Of a DNA stretch of 64,000 nt, positions 22,658 through 33,639 are shown piece by piece. Both the position numbers and the translations under genes were made by a program. The notes below the pieces were generated by a model. It made no database searches. It was not told where the DNA came from and saw only the letters and a list, made by a program, of their open reading frames with translations. The stretch lies in NCBI RefSeq assembly GCF_010093595.1, contig NW_022985466.1, positions 167,349-231,348 on the forward strand, read 5' to 3'. Each line of letters opens with the position of its first letter. The stretch's first letter is position 1. The DNA is from Mytilinidion resinicola (Eukaryota; Ascomycota; Dothideomycetes; Mytilinidiales; Mytilinidiaceae).

Positions 22658-23446
22658 ATGGCCTCCATCCTCCGCAAAATCTTCCGCAAGAAGAAGAACC
22701 CACCCCTCAAGTGCGAAATCTCCCTCGACGGCCAACCCAGCTTGATGGAATCCGACCCTAACCACAAGCACACCGCCGCCTGCTTCATTGACTTCACACC
22801 CCTCAGCGTCCTCGAGCTCTTCCAATCCCAAGGCTGCGTCTCCTGTCCCCCCGCCCTCCCTAAGATCCAAGCCGCCGCCGCCAAAGACCCTAACCTCCTC
22901 CTCCTAACCTACAACGTCACCTACTTCAACAACTCCACCGGCTGGACCGACACCTTCGCTAGCAACCAGTGGGATGCGCGCCAGAAAGCGTACGTGAAGA
23001 AGTGGGGCCGCGATGGGCTGTTTACGCCGCAGGTCATCGCTGATGGCATCACGGATGGGACTGGCGCAGAGGAGGGCGATGTGTATGGGATTGTCGAGGC
23101 GGCAAGGGGTTCGAAGGGCGCGATGGAGTGGCATATTACGCTGGATGTGTCGGAGCTGGGCTTGAGGATTGATACTGATCTGCAGGAGGCGGAGGTGCAT
23201 GATGTGCTGGTGATTAGGTATGATCCGAAGCTGCAGACGGTGAAGCCGAAGAAGGGACCGAATAAGGGCAAGAAGCTTAAGCATGTCAATCAGGTAATGC
23301 AGGTCATGAAGGTGGGGGAGTGGCGCGGGGGGAATTTGGATGTGGTGTTGCCGGAGATGGCGGGGATGATGGGAGATGGACTCGAGACGGTGGCGGTGGT
23401 GCAGCAAGGGGCTGGTGGACCGATTGTGGTTGCGCAGAAGGTCTAG
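22658..23446 (+). CDS. DUF1223 thioredoxin-like protein
   Basis: A 262-residue intronless protein. The ATG at 22658 (MASILRKIFRKKK) is chosen because the 60 codons upstream look like leader and an ATG-proximal CCTATCCCAAG context precedes it. After a basic N terminus it shows VLELFQSQGCVSCPPA, the CxxC-bearing start of the DUF1223 fold (PF06764), then LLLLTYNVTYFNNSTGWTDTFAS and QKAYVKKWGRDGLFTPQVIADG, both typical of the family. A basic insert KPKKGPNKGKKLKH lies near the end. DUF1223 proteins are thioredoxin-like and of unproven function; a redox role is inferred from the CxxC. No signal peptide is seen, so a cytosolic or membrane-apposed location is likely. Confidence 0.85.
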   Translation: MASILRKIFRKKKNPPLKCEISLDGQPSLMESDPNHKHTAACFIDFTPLSVLELFQSQGCVSCPPALPKIQAAAAKDPNLLLLTYNVTYFNNSTGWTDTFASNQWDARQKAYVKKWGRDGLFTPQVIADGITDGTGAEEGDVYGIVEAARGSKGAMEWHITLDVSELGLRIDTDLQEAEVHDVLVIRYDPKLQTVKPKKGPNKGKKLKHVNQVMQVMKVGEWRGGNLDVVLPEMAGMMGDGLETVAVVQQGAGGPIVVAQKV

Positions 23447-23942
23447 TAAGGTTCGGGTTATGGATGTTACATTGAGGTGCTGGAGGATCTTGGGTGTGCG
23501 TTCTGCAGACTTTGTTTGCTGGTTCTGATATGAAGCCGTAGTTATACTGAATAAGCTTCATCTTTTTCACCCACCTTTATGATCAAACCACCAAATATGC
23601 TGTAAAAGATGAAAACCTTAAATCATTTCTTGGTCCCGTGACTATCTATCGCGACTAGAGATGGCGCCGGGGCCACTGACCTCCGCAGCCTTCACCCCTC
23701 ATAGAATTTTTACAGCCATCAACTCCATCAAAACGATCTTTAAACGATCGCCAAATGCAATTGGAATGGCTGTCTGAATAAGCTCTACGTTTTCCAATCC
23801 TTTGTCACGCTCAATCGAGCACGCGACGCTTGGCCAGCTGCCCCGGATCGTCGCGGCCGATACTTGATACTGCACTCAACGCACGCAAAGGAGCCTCCCG
23901 TACTACAATTAGTACATTCTACCTTAATGCCAACTTTATAGC
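23447..23942. other. Intergenic, no feature recognised
   Basis: Contains the 3' flank of the DUF1223 gene and the upstream region of the beta-lactamase-like gene. Nothing else is evident. Confidence 0.4.
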
Positions 23943-25345
23943 ATGGATGCCTCTTTTACCGAGGCTACCAAAATGTCTTTGAACGCATCTTTGCTTGACA
24001 GCATCCTTGAAAAGCATGTTAGCGTCGATAGAACATTGACGAACAAAATCCAGGCAGCCGCATTCGTTGTAATCGAAGAAAATGGTAATCCTTACAGCCT
24101 TCCATTATTTATCCTTGAATCATTGCTCACCGACGCGTCTGAGAATAGGTGATACCTTGTATGCGAATGCTGTGGGGAGCCTCACTCTCGAGGAGGACGC
24201 TCCGCCATTCTCCTTGGACTCTGTCTGCTGGGTCGCCTCGATGACGAAACTCTATACTGCTGTAGCGGTAATGCAACTTGTAGAAAAGGGAGCTATTGAC
24301 TTGGATGATGATGTTGGGAAGTTGATTCCAGAACTCTCGAACAAGGACATCTTAAAGGGTTTTCAGAAAGATAAGACGCCGATTCTAAGGAAATCAACTA
24401 AGCCCATTACACTGCGGTAAATGATGAAATCTAGACTTTCCAAAGATGAGCCTTTTTACTAAATTCATTACAGCCATCTTCTTACGCATTCGAGCGGGTT
24501 TTGCTACGACTACTTTAATCGTAACATCAAGAAATGGTCCGCCTCCGTCGGCCGTAAAATCGACTACCGATTGAATACGATCGAGAGCTTTAACTATCCA
24601 TTGCTTTTCGAGCCCGGCAAAGGGTGGGAGTATGGCATCGGGCTTGATTGGGCTGGGCGAATCCTCGAAATCCTTAGCGACTGCACTTTGGAAGAGTATA
24701 TGCAGCGCAATATCTTTGAGTCCCTAGGAATTTCATCAAGCACATTTTACATATCAGACCACCCCGAGCTCGCCAGCCGTCGCGCTGGTATTGGATTCCG
24801 CTCGTCACCAAATGAGCCGCTAACTTCACGCGCCGAACCTGCGCCGTCAAATTTACCTCTGGCTAGAGGAGGCAATGGGATATACACTACTCCAAATGAC
24901 TACGCAAAGTTATTAGGTGCGCTGATCAATACTGATAACGGGATCTTAGAGCCTGAATCCCTCGAAGAGTTCTTCAAGCCGCAGCTAGCTAATCCGAAGC
25001 ATCTTCAGATATTTTCCGATGGTCCCATGCACGATTCTGTGTTTCCAGAATTCCCTATGAAAATGGCAATCAATCATGGCCTAGGAGGGGCGGTCAATAT
25101 GGAAGATGTGCCGGGAAAGCGGCGGAAGGGGAGTATGACTTGGAGCGGCGCCACAGGTTCGCGTTGGGTATGCATTACGAGAAAATCGGGCTTGGATCTT
25201 TGCTGACTTATTATAGTTTATTGATCTAGAGACAGGCATTGCAGCAGTCATGTTCACGCAAGTTTTCCCTTTTGGAGATCATGTGGTGTCTCAGCTTTAC
25301 GACGAACTAGAGAGCGCGCTTTATCGATCTCTTCGCGGCGAATAG
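23943..25345 (+). CDS. Beta-lactamase-like serine hydrolase / transesterase
   Basis: A 410-residue protein from four exons: 23943-24084, 24149-24416, 24474-25167, 25217-25345 (1233 nt). Introns are 64, 57 and 49 bp with TAG, CAG and TAG acceptors. The class C beta-lactamase / EstB-LovD fold is shown by SMTK (catalytic Ser and Lys), HLLTHSSGF, YGIGLDWAG supplying the catalytic Tyr, and WSGATGSRWFID near the end in place of the KTG box. Members include esterases and acyltransferases of polyketide pathways, but no polyketide synthase lies in the window, so the substrate is unknown. No signal peptide is seen. All catalytic motifs are intact. Confidence 0.88.
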
Positions 25346-25544
25346 ATGGATGATGTTACGATAAAAGTTATCAGATAGCTTGCCGCGAATTTGACGGCCG
25401 GTCATTGAAGTCTGGAAATCCCTCGTGGTGGACCATGGTACTTCGTTATTTCGTCACTTGGGCCACCTGGCCTCCCACGAACCTCCAACATCTTTCGCCT
25501 CTCTTCTCCTTCTCACTATCCACCATCCCAGGCTCTAGTACATC

Positions 25545-27239
25545 ATGTACGATAACACCAACGAGAATAATGCGACCCCCTCAACCCGCGCAGAAGAGTC
25601 AATTAGAGCGCGTGTAAAGAGATGTCGAAAACGTGAACCCTCACGTCGCTTCGAAAAAGGTGCTCCGACCGCTACGCGGTCGATTCCATCGAATGGAGGT
25701 CATCACCGTCTAAGACACATCGCCGTGGACGCCCGAAATGATGGAGTTACGCACAGAGCATCGAATTCAGTCAATATCAGCACGCTTGCCTCATCCACTG
25801 GTCTGATGCTTAGGGATCTTCCGGAGGAAATCCTGGAAAGTATCGTCGCCTACTGCGGTAACTCTGGACCTTTCGAATTTGAAATTTCAGTAAACCGAGA
25901 CTTGCGAAATCTATCATTGGTCTCAACTCAATTCCATCGCCTCAGTACGCCCGAGTTATATAAACAGTACAGCTATGACGTCGACACCGCCGGCTTGTTT
26001 TGGCGGACATTAAGACAGCACACCGGGAGAGGCCTTCTAGTTCAAAGTATCAAGCTGCCACTGAAACATATCTCCAATGATGTGCTAAACAGGGTGTCAA
26101 TACCGGACGACGTTGACGCCAATCTGCGCAGAAAACTTGACGTATCATACAGCAAACGAGCTTCTAGCGACGTGAGAGCCGAAATCAAAACTCTTGTGCT
26201 GAACAATATGCTGGTAGTCTGGCACCACGTCATAAATTCCTGTCCCAATGTACGCTATGTGCTACCGACGGGACAGTGGTTGCTATTCGAAAGCAGCTTC
26301 AATCCGTCCACACGGGAGCTTTCCGCCGGTCTTCGAATACAAAACCCGAGTCTTCGCGTCTTCAACAGCCCTGTCATCCGAGATTGGATGTCGGATCCGC
26401 GGATCCCACGCCAAGCATTTCGATTCCAGACAGAGATTTACAATCCCTTCCACTTGGAAAATATCTTGGAGCTTTCTACGCTGCGGCAATTGCGGCTACA
26501 ATCAGTATTTCAATTCACCGTACATAGAGCGGGAAACTTCCAGTGGTACAACTGGACATTTACCTCGCAAGCCTTTTTCCCTATCCAAGATCTCGATCTT
26601 GACGAGTGCTGGTTTGAAGATTCGAACATTAACATGTGGCTCAAATCCTGCCCGAGTCTCAAAACCTTCCGCTACAAATTACTCGGTCCAGAGTTAGACT
26701 ACAATCTCAATACGTCGCCTGATTCACCCACGGGACTCTTCTCGACTGTCGGACTGTTCAAAATTTCGACGGCCCTTGAAGGTGTGCCCACTCTTAAGAC
26801 AGCCATCGAATCCATTGAGATCTTCGAAGCTAGAGCTAGATGCGGTGGCAACCGTCAATTCGACTTCGCCTTACCCTTTCTGCACGACTTCGAGCGCTTG
26901 GCGTATTTGGGTCTGTCGACGTACGTACTGCATGGGTACTGGCTCCGCGTCACTGAAGAAATCTATCAACATGTACCACCACGAGATTGTCTGGATATCT
27001 TCCCCAGACGATTGGAAAAGCTTGGCCTATTCGGTGTGCAGGCAGAGTACAAGAGAGGCATCCTAGGCTGCCTGATGGAACTATCAAGAAGACGTTCGAC
27101 CGAGTTCGTGGCATTTCAGAAGGTCACGTTTCATTATCGAAATGGAAAGATAGACCGGAAATCGAAGGCAAAGCTACAAGGGCTACTTCGCGCGGCTGGC
27201 TTACGGATCGAGTTCAAGCAGTCCACGGTAATTAGTTGA
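25545..27239 (+). CDS. F-box domain protein
   Basis: A 564-residue intronless protein starting at the ATG at 25545. A basic, Arg-rich N terminus is followed by an F-box at about residues 88-140 (MLRDLPEEILESIVAYCGN, NLSLVSTQFHRLSTPELYK). The rest has leucine-rich periodicity (ENILELSTLRQLRLQSV; FFPIQDLDLDECWFED; CPSLKTFRYKLLG) of degenerate LRR type, as in many fungal F-box proteins. It is expected to be an SCF ubiquitin-ligase adaptor that binds Skp1; the target is unknown. Confidence 0.8.
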   Translation: MYDNTNENNATPSTRAEESIRARVKRCRKREPSRRFEKGAPTATRSIPSNGGHHRLRHIAVDARNDGVTHRASNSVNISTLASSTGLMLRDLPEEILESIVAYCGNSGPFEFEISVNRDLRNLSLVSTQFHRLSTPELYKQYSYDVDTAGLFWRTLRQHTGRGLLVQSIKLPLKHISNDVLNRVSIPDDVDANLRRKLDVSYSKRASSDVRAEIKTLVLNNMLVVWHHVINSCPNVRYVLPTGQWLLFESSFNPSTRELSAGLRIQNPSLRVFNSPVIRDWMSDPRIPRQAFRFQTEIYNPFHLENILELSTLRQLRLQSVFQFTVHRAGNFQWYNWTFTSQAFFPIQDLDLDECWFEDSNINMWLKSCPSLKTFRYKLLGPELDYNLNTSPDSPTGLFSTVGLFKISTALEGVPTLKTAIESIEIFEARARCGGNRQFDFALPFLHDFERLAYLGLSTYVLHGYWLRVTEEIYQHVPPRDCLDIFPRRLEKLGLFGVQAEYKRGILGCLMELSRRRSTEFVAFQKVTFHYRNGKIDRKSKAKLQGLLRAAGLRIEFKQSTVIS

Positions 27240-28323
27240 GCATTTTACACGAACTCCAAATTCTTCAAAGAATGGGTCGTATCGAAAGTCGGAGTTCCCA
27301 GAAGCAGGCCCGAGGCTGTTCCATTCTGACGCGCTCCTTACAATTCTGCAACATAAGGTTGGGAACCCTTTCTTGCCACTACTTGGGGTACTCCCATGGG
27401 ATTTTCACAATCCAGATTCAATGTAAAAGTCTATCCAGTGGAAATTAGGCAACCTTTTGACTACCTGAAGAACTGCTAGCGAGGTCACTGCTCACAGTGG
27501 CGTCGAGCGAGCAAGCGTGGAACCCGCGCAATGATATACCCGTGTACCCAAATTTGTTGATCTATTACTATACAGCATATCACCACGCTTGCACTGGCTT
27601 TGTGGATGTATCTAACAATGCTTAAGCGCCGCGAACTTGAGTGTATATTGAAAGCAGTGAAAATTAAACCTTATTCGGGTTTTTAAACGTATATTGAGGC
27701 ACCTGTGACGGTCGTGAGAGAATTCAGGGTGGACATCCGAATCGCGCTTAACGCAACCTTAAGCCAACGTCGCGAGAATCGTCCTTCATCAGGCTCGGAG
27801 GTGTCTACAGCGCCAGGACACAAGTTTGGGCTCGCTGTCTTCTTCATCCCGTCCCAATTTATAATGAGGTGGTGAAGCACCCCAAACAGCGGCAAGTAGG
27901 CCGACCGTCCACATGTGAAACCTCTCTGATTCAAGCTCTCAGAGACTTTACATCTTCTGAAATCTTTTAGGATGTGCTAAAGCACCTCTAACGGTGGTAA
28001 GCAGCTGCACCCACACTTTTGGCAAGGCGCTGTACCTTGGGGTTGCTATTTCTATCTATCAATCTGTACCTCATCCCTTGAAACGACCGGGTCGAGGGCG
28101 TAGGTTGCTTCCTCTACACTTGCTCGCTATGGAAAGAAGCTTCGATAATGGCACTTTATCGTAGTACATAGTAGTGCATGCTTGTGGTGACTTGTAATGA
28201 GTATTGATTCATTATTGTGGATCTATGTTTGTACAGAAGGCTCTTCATAGAGCGTCAAAAAGAGGAAACAAGAAGACGGCCTGTAAGGCTACATTCAAGA
28301 ACGCTATCTATGGCGCATGTTGC
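27240..28323. other. Intergenic, no supported gene
   Basis: About 1.1 kb between the F-box gene and the 3' end of the first J-protein gene. No RNA gene or repeat is recognised. Confidence 0.45.
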
Positions 28324-30163
28324 TTAGTACCAGTCCATCTCGTCCGACTCGCCGTCACCGCCAGTCGTATCAACAGCGATTGGTTCGGCGTTGACTACTG
28401 GTGGAATACCGACCTGTATCTTGCCATCCACCCTGACCAGCCACATAGGTGCTTCTCCGTCGATCAAGTAGTCGACCCATAAGTACCAGTCATACTGACT
28501 CTTTCTAACCGGGTCCTGCATCATTATCATACTATGGTTAAGCTCCTCCAGGCAGTTGCCCATTGCCTTGTGTTCCTCGTAGGTAGTCGCAGCGTTCAGC
28601 CGAGCCCTGAATAAAGCGTGAAGTGATTGATAATGAGCACGGAACACCTCGATAGAGCAGCCCGTGGGTAGACTCAGCCGGGCGTACAGGTTCGAGGATG
28701 GGTTAGTGATGAAATACTCCGTCGTGGGTTCCGTGCCTCCATCGATACGATCCGGCCTGTCGGGCTTTGGACCCGCCAAGACGCCATCAGCCCACAACTT
28801 GAGATCATACTCAAGCTTTGTGTTGGGATCAAGGAGCTCTAGTACATCATTCTGCAGCTGCTCGCTGCATCGTCCTCTTTCGCCTTGTCTGCGGCTGTCT
28901 CGATATTGGCATAATTCTGAAGCATCGCGTCGTACATCTCACGTACGAAATATATGGGGGTACCAGGTGAAAGATTGAGCAGGGTGTAGAGCTCGGGTCG
29001 AGGCGGCTTCTCGTTGATGTCAACTCCGCGGTCGTAGTCTGCTCGTCGGGCATCGTCTTTGAGGATGTCATACGCCTCTGATATGATCTTGAACATCCGG
29101 GCGGCAGCCTCCTGGAGCTCTGGCGTAACCTTGTCTGGGTGGCAGGTTAAGGCCTTCTTGCGATAAGCCTTGATGATTTGTGTCGTTGTCGCAGTCGAAG
29201 CAATACCAAGGGCCTCGTAAAGATTCGCGGAATCAAGTATGAAGTCCTCCGGCCTAGAAGCCTTGGCTCCAGATTTTGCGTGCACCTTAGCAGTAGGAGC
29301 TGCTTCTGAAGATATAGTTTCGCCAGCTGAGGTATTAGGAAGGTATTCGGTAGGATCGACAGCTTCGCTTGAGTCGACCTTCGGTGACTCAGAAGACTCC
29401 TCTAGGGCAGAGGCATCCTCGCAGATACGTTTATCGTCTTCAGCCTTGGTGAGGTCTTCATGCTCCTCGATGTCTTCTTTTGGTGCCGCATTCAATTCAG
29501 GGGACCAACTCAGGGCTACTACCGGCTCGTGGGCATCCTGGATGCTGTTGTTCGCGGACGTTGACTCAGGCCGAAGGCTCGCGCCGCTGCGTAGGGTTGG
29601 TGTAGTGGGAGTAGCCGGTGCGTCCTGGACGATTGGAGTTTGTGTGACGTGTTCGGGAGTCTTTTGATCTTCATCGTGTGAGATTGCCTTGCTGGTGCTG
29701 GTAGCAGAGCTTTTTTTGGCGTCATGGGATTGAGTAGAGGAGCGGGATCTGCTCTTCAGAGAGCTTGATAGTGACGCTACCCTCGTATCATGACGCTGCA
29801 GCCTGTCAGTGGTTGTCGCAAGAGGTGAGGAGGTTCACTACTCACTTCAACAACTTCCTGTGAGTTGCGACGAGATGACTCATCCGGAGAAACCGTATCC
29901 CAGCTGACCGTATCTTCGATGCGCAAGGACGCTGCGAGAGTTCGAAAGGATGCTGCGAGAAAACGCAAAGAGGTTGCGAGCTCCGTCAGAGCGGAGTGAG
30001 GGAAGATCATGAGAGTGAGAGCAAGAACCACCAGTGCAAGTGAAGTCCAGACAAGTAGGGTGATTAAGGCGTTGACAATCTTGACGAGGATCAAAGTGAG
30101 GAGGAAGAGAAGAAGGATCTGCAGCGGGAGTGCAGCAGAAAGCATGGTGTCACACTTGTCCAT
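28324..30163 (-). CDS. Membrane-anchored J-domain protein with two J-like repeats (frameshifted)
   Basis: Exon 1 (29846-30163) starts MDKCDTMLSAALPLQ and encodes a strongly hydrophobic region, likely two to three membrane helices (LQILLLFLLTLILVKIV; ITLLVWTSLALVVLALTLMIF). A 50-bp intron (GTGAGT, CAG) follows. Exon 2 has a Ser/Thr/Pro-rich disordered linker, then a J domain with intact HPD (NLYEALGIAS, YRKKALTCHPDK, EAYDILKDDARRADYD). Next come two repeats shaped like J domains but without HPD, each ending DPxxKxxYDxxLW (DPNTKLEYDLKLW; DPVRKSQYDWYLW). The coding frame slips by one base near 28857-28866 between the first and second J-like repeats. No intron explains it, so the gene is frameshifted or the base is a sequence error. 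J domains stimulate Hsp70; this one would recruit it to a membrane. Confidence 0.7.
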
Positions 30164-30882
30164 GATGGCTATGGTAACACGTGGGGATGTTGCAATGAAG
30201 GTAACAACCACCTGTAAACAGAAAGACTTTCTCAAAAATGTGGTGAGGTGGACGTTGAGAAAAGTGGTGGGTGAGGTTTGTTTCAGAGGTGTGTTGTGGG
30301 AAAGAATGTGGAGCCCCGAGATGTTTATAGAGAGCCGAGTTTGGACGGGTGATGGCAGCTGGCGTAGGAAGGGCAAAGGATCAGTGAGGAAAGCATGAGT
30401 TGTATTGAGGTGCTAATGAGTGGCTATATAGTGAAGAGAGACCAGGGGTTGCAGGCAGCAACGGTGACAAAACAACAGGTGAACCCTGTCCAGCTGAGAA
30501 GTGAACCCTGTACAGCTGAGACGCGTAGACAGACGTGCGTAGGAGCATTCTAACTGGCTGCCAGGTGATCCAAGCGTCTAAGGTGGGTGGTAAACGCGCG
30601 GCTGTGGAGGCAGGCGTAAACAAAGGCTTCTAAGGTGAATTTGCCAGTGTGTGTTCTTGCTGCACTTCCAAGGTCTTCGATCTACCGCGCGCCTAATCTT
30701 CTCTCCTACTTGAAGCCCCTCTGCTGCAGGCTGGTGTTCTTCCTCACACCATCTACCTCGTCAACACACTCTCAAGTGCCCATCCCACCACCCAAGTTGG
30801 AACAGCTTTTGAGACACACCTCCCACCCTCACAATCCTGATCCTGTGGAACCAAACTTCTTTCCATTTCTACAGAGAAGACC
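30164..30882. promoter_or_regulatory. Shared divergent promoter region of two J-protein genes
   Basis: This 719-bp gap separates the start codons of the J-protein gene at left (minus) and the J-like gene at right (plus), so both promoters must lie in it. Two similar words reading GTGAACCCTGTCCAGCTGAG and GTGAACCCTGTACAGCTGAG occur near 30479 and 30501, 22 bp apart. They are the only candidate regulatory sites I can point to. Confidence 0.45.
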
Positions 30883-32049
30883 ATGTCTTCCCATACCCAA
30901 GATGATTCCTCCACCAAAGAACCCACCTTCGCCGACTTATTCAAAGCCATCCTCCTCGTCTTGGTCATCAACACCCTTCTTGCCCTCATGATTACTCTCA
31001 ATCCCATCATTGGTCACCTTGACGTCGCAATCCTATTCAACATACTTCTCCTCCTGATCGCGGCTGTGTTCACTCACTTCCAGCCCGAAGGCACTACCAA
31101 CGATGGGCATATCGCAGATCGCCACGAAGGTGTGGACGACAAAAAGGAGCCTGTTATCGGCCGCTTGCTCTACGCTGGCCTCTACCTCACCGGCCTCAAT
31201 GCGGCTCTTAATACAATCCGTGTTTTGCACCTAGTCCCACTGTCGCTTCTCCTCGTGGTCTCGACCCTTTTGATCGCAGAGATAGTCCCATACCTACAGT
31301 CTGAAGATGCTGTCCAGCATGCCGAGACGTTCATGCTTGACGATAGCGCGGAATGGGAGCTGGCTTCTGAGATAATGCCGAAGGTCGACGTGAGTGGCGC
31401 ATCCAAGACAGTTCTAGAGGATTTCATTAACATCATATAGATTAAAATGTACACTTCGAAGTTCACATCATACATTTCCTCGCTATTAATTAGAGCGGAG
31501 TTGACCATTAGCTTTCTTGCTTCCAAGCTTGGATCAGTCACAAGCATCCTCTCCTGCAAAGACGGAGCTACGAAGCGCGTGACTGGAAATACTGGCGCCC
31601 CACATACCGCTCTGTACAGCAAGACGCAGGCCCTCAAGCACGGCGCCGAAGCCCACCTCCCATCTCCTGCACCGACGCCAACCTCCGCGCTCCCCACACT
31701 GCCAACATCAACGGAGAACAAACAACTCCAGCCGCTCACCAAAGCCTTCGCCGGGAAGATCAACGACAAAGCCTTCATCGAAGAGTTCCGTCAACTTCTC
31801 CAAATCCCGCCGAATGCCACTGTGGCTCAAGCGAAGCAGGCTATCAAAGCTCGAGACAACAAGATCATCGTGGACAGAGAGTTGATGAAGGATGAGGAGA
31901 CGGCGGAAAAGCTGCGACTGATAGTCGTGGCGACTTCCTTCCTCTTTCAAGAGCCACTGGAACTGGTGTCTGTGAAGAAGTGGCTGCATCCTCGTCCGCT
32001 TGGACCTGGAGTGACGAAGATTGGGGGACGGCGGCGCAACCGCCACTAA
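30883..32049 (+). CDS. Membrane protein with a J-like repeat lacking HPD
   Basis: Predicted 371 residues. Exons are 30883-31389 and 31441-32049. The 51-bp intron has donor GTGAGT, a CATTAAC branch and acceptor TAG, and removes the TAG at 31438 that would otherwise stop the frame. Four hydrophobic segments occupy the first half (LFKAILLVLVINTLLALMI; VAILFNILLLLIAAVF; LLYAGLYLTGLNAAL; LVPLSLLLVVSTLLIAEIV). After a Pro/Thr-rich linker, about residues 276-345 read FRQLLQIPPNATVAQAKQAIKAR and DEETAEKLRLIVVATSFLF, which follow the J-domain spacing, but the HPD tripeptide is absent. Its position next to two J-protein genes and its head-to-head order support a shared origin. It cannot be a normal Hsp70 activator. 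Confidence 0.65.
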
Positions 32050-33639
32050 GGCTTGGACGGTCGACATCAGCAGCCCCGCTCAACACCGAAAAGGCTTTCG
32101 AATGGCATGTACGACGGTCTTCGGAATCGGTCTCTGCACCTCGAAGCAAGCTAGGTACAAGACGAATGCGATGTCATTCTCTATGGGACTAGTATTTGAA
32201 GAATCCGGAAGTGGTTTCCGCTTAGCGGGTTTGAACAAAACCTATATCCGACTCAGGACTTGCTGCATGGTGGAAGGCGCGTGGGGTGCATGGCATGGGT
32301 TGACAATTTGCGTTTCTTTTGATCGTGTTTGCTACACAGCCTGTATCTGGTCGGGCAGATTCTGGGGTTTAGGTTGAGGCTTAAGCAATGGTTCGACAGC
32401 GAGTTTCACTTTAAATTAGTTCAATACTATGTGGCTACTATTGCATACATCTTTTGCTACTAGGTTGCAAGTTTTAATTACATTGACCTACCTGTTGCTC
32501 ATCGAACTATGAACTCGCACCGTGACCGCAAGAAACCTGTCTAGAACCCATGTCAGTGGAAGTATCGGATTTTTGTGCTTAATCTAGCCCACTTAATCGA
32601 GAGGATTCTTCAACGGAGGACTCAAGCTGCTTAGTTGATCCAACTAACCCTATCCTCCTGTGTATATATACTCTTCTTCCTACAGTAGTCTCTGCAGTAG
32701 TAAATTAAACCTCTTAGCAGGTTCATACCCATTGCATCTGTTCCCTCTAGAATTTGTATCCCTCTCTAAATATGGCTCGCGTCCTTTTATCCGAAAGCCA
32801 GGATACTCAACACGTAATCGTAAGTACACAAGTAGAAAAAAGAGAAAGATGAAATGGTATCTGGCAAAGCCAGAGCATGACGTCCGACCACGTGATGGTC
32901 ATGTGACCTAGAGCCCGGTTCGGTCCCTTGGTAGTCAAGTAAACTGTGTAAGCCAACATATGTAAGTCTTCCAGGCAATGCTTTTGTTGCGTTACAAAAA
33001 AGGGTCAATGGAAAATGCTAAGACCGTGGAGCCTTAGATAAGCAGCAGCAGATGCAGAAGGAAAAGAAAGAAGGAGTTTTTTTAAATAGACCGGCAGAAA
33101 GATGAGCTGACCAAATAGTCCTAGCTTGGCCAGACTGTCTGCTTGGTAATAATGTTAAGATCGCTTGCCAAAAAGATAAGACGGTGAGTTACTTGTTGCT
33201 CAGCGCGCATCAGGCACGCAAGAGCTCAGGCTCATGAAAACTTGTAAATGAATTCGCGAGAAGTCACAAGGCTATAGAGGTATATCACGGCAAATTGTAG
33301 CGGATGCTGGTCATTTAAGTCATTCTCTGCCCAAGAAGAGGTACCGTTAAGGTTTCTAAGCCACACTGACCGAGCCGAGAAACCCTAGCCCGAACGTCCT
33401 ACAGTTCGCTGCCGTTTACGATAAACAAAAGCCCATAGCCATGGCCAACTCTCCGCTCAAGAGAAAGCGTCTTTTAAAAAGGAAAGAGAAAAGCATTCCC
33501 GAAAGGAGGGATCGAATAGACAAACAAGGTATAAAAGAAAAAGGAAAGAAAAAAGCTTTGAACGCATGGATAGGATAGAGACAACCGCCTAGCTTTCTCA
33601 GCAAAGCCTCTGGACATTCTCGTTCTTTTCATAATGCCT
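32050..33639. other. Intergenic, 1.6 kb without a supported gene
   Basis: AT-rich in places, with only shadow frames. No repeat pair, RNA or coding homology is evident. Confidence 0.45.

Noticed and set aside
31438..31440. In-frame TAG taken at first as a nonsense codon separating two genes
   Set aside because: A 51-bp intron (GTGAGT, CATTAAC, TAG) removes it and keeps frame, so one spliced gene is the better reading.
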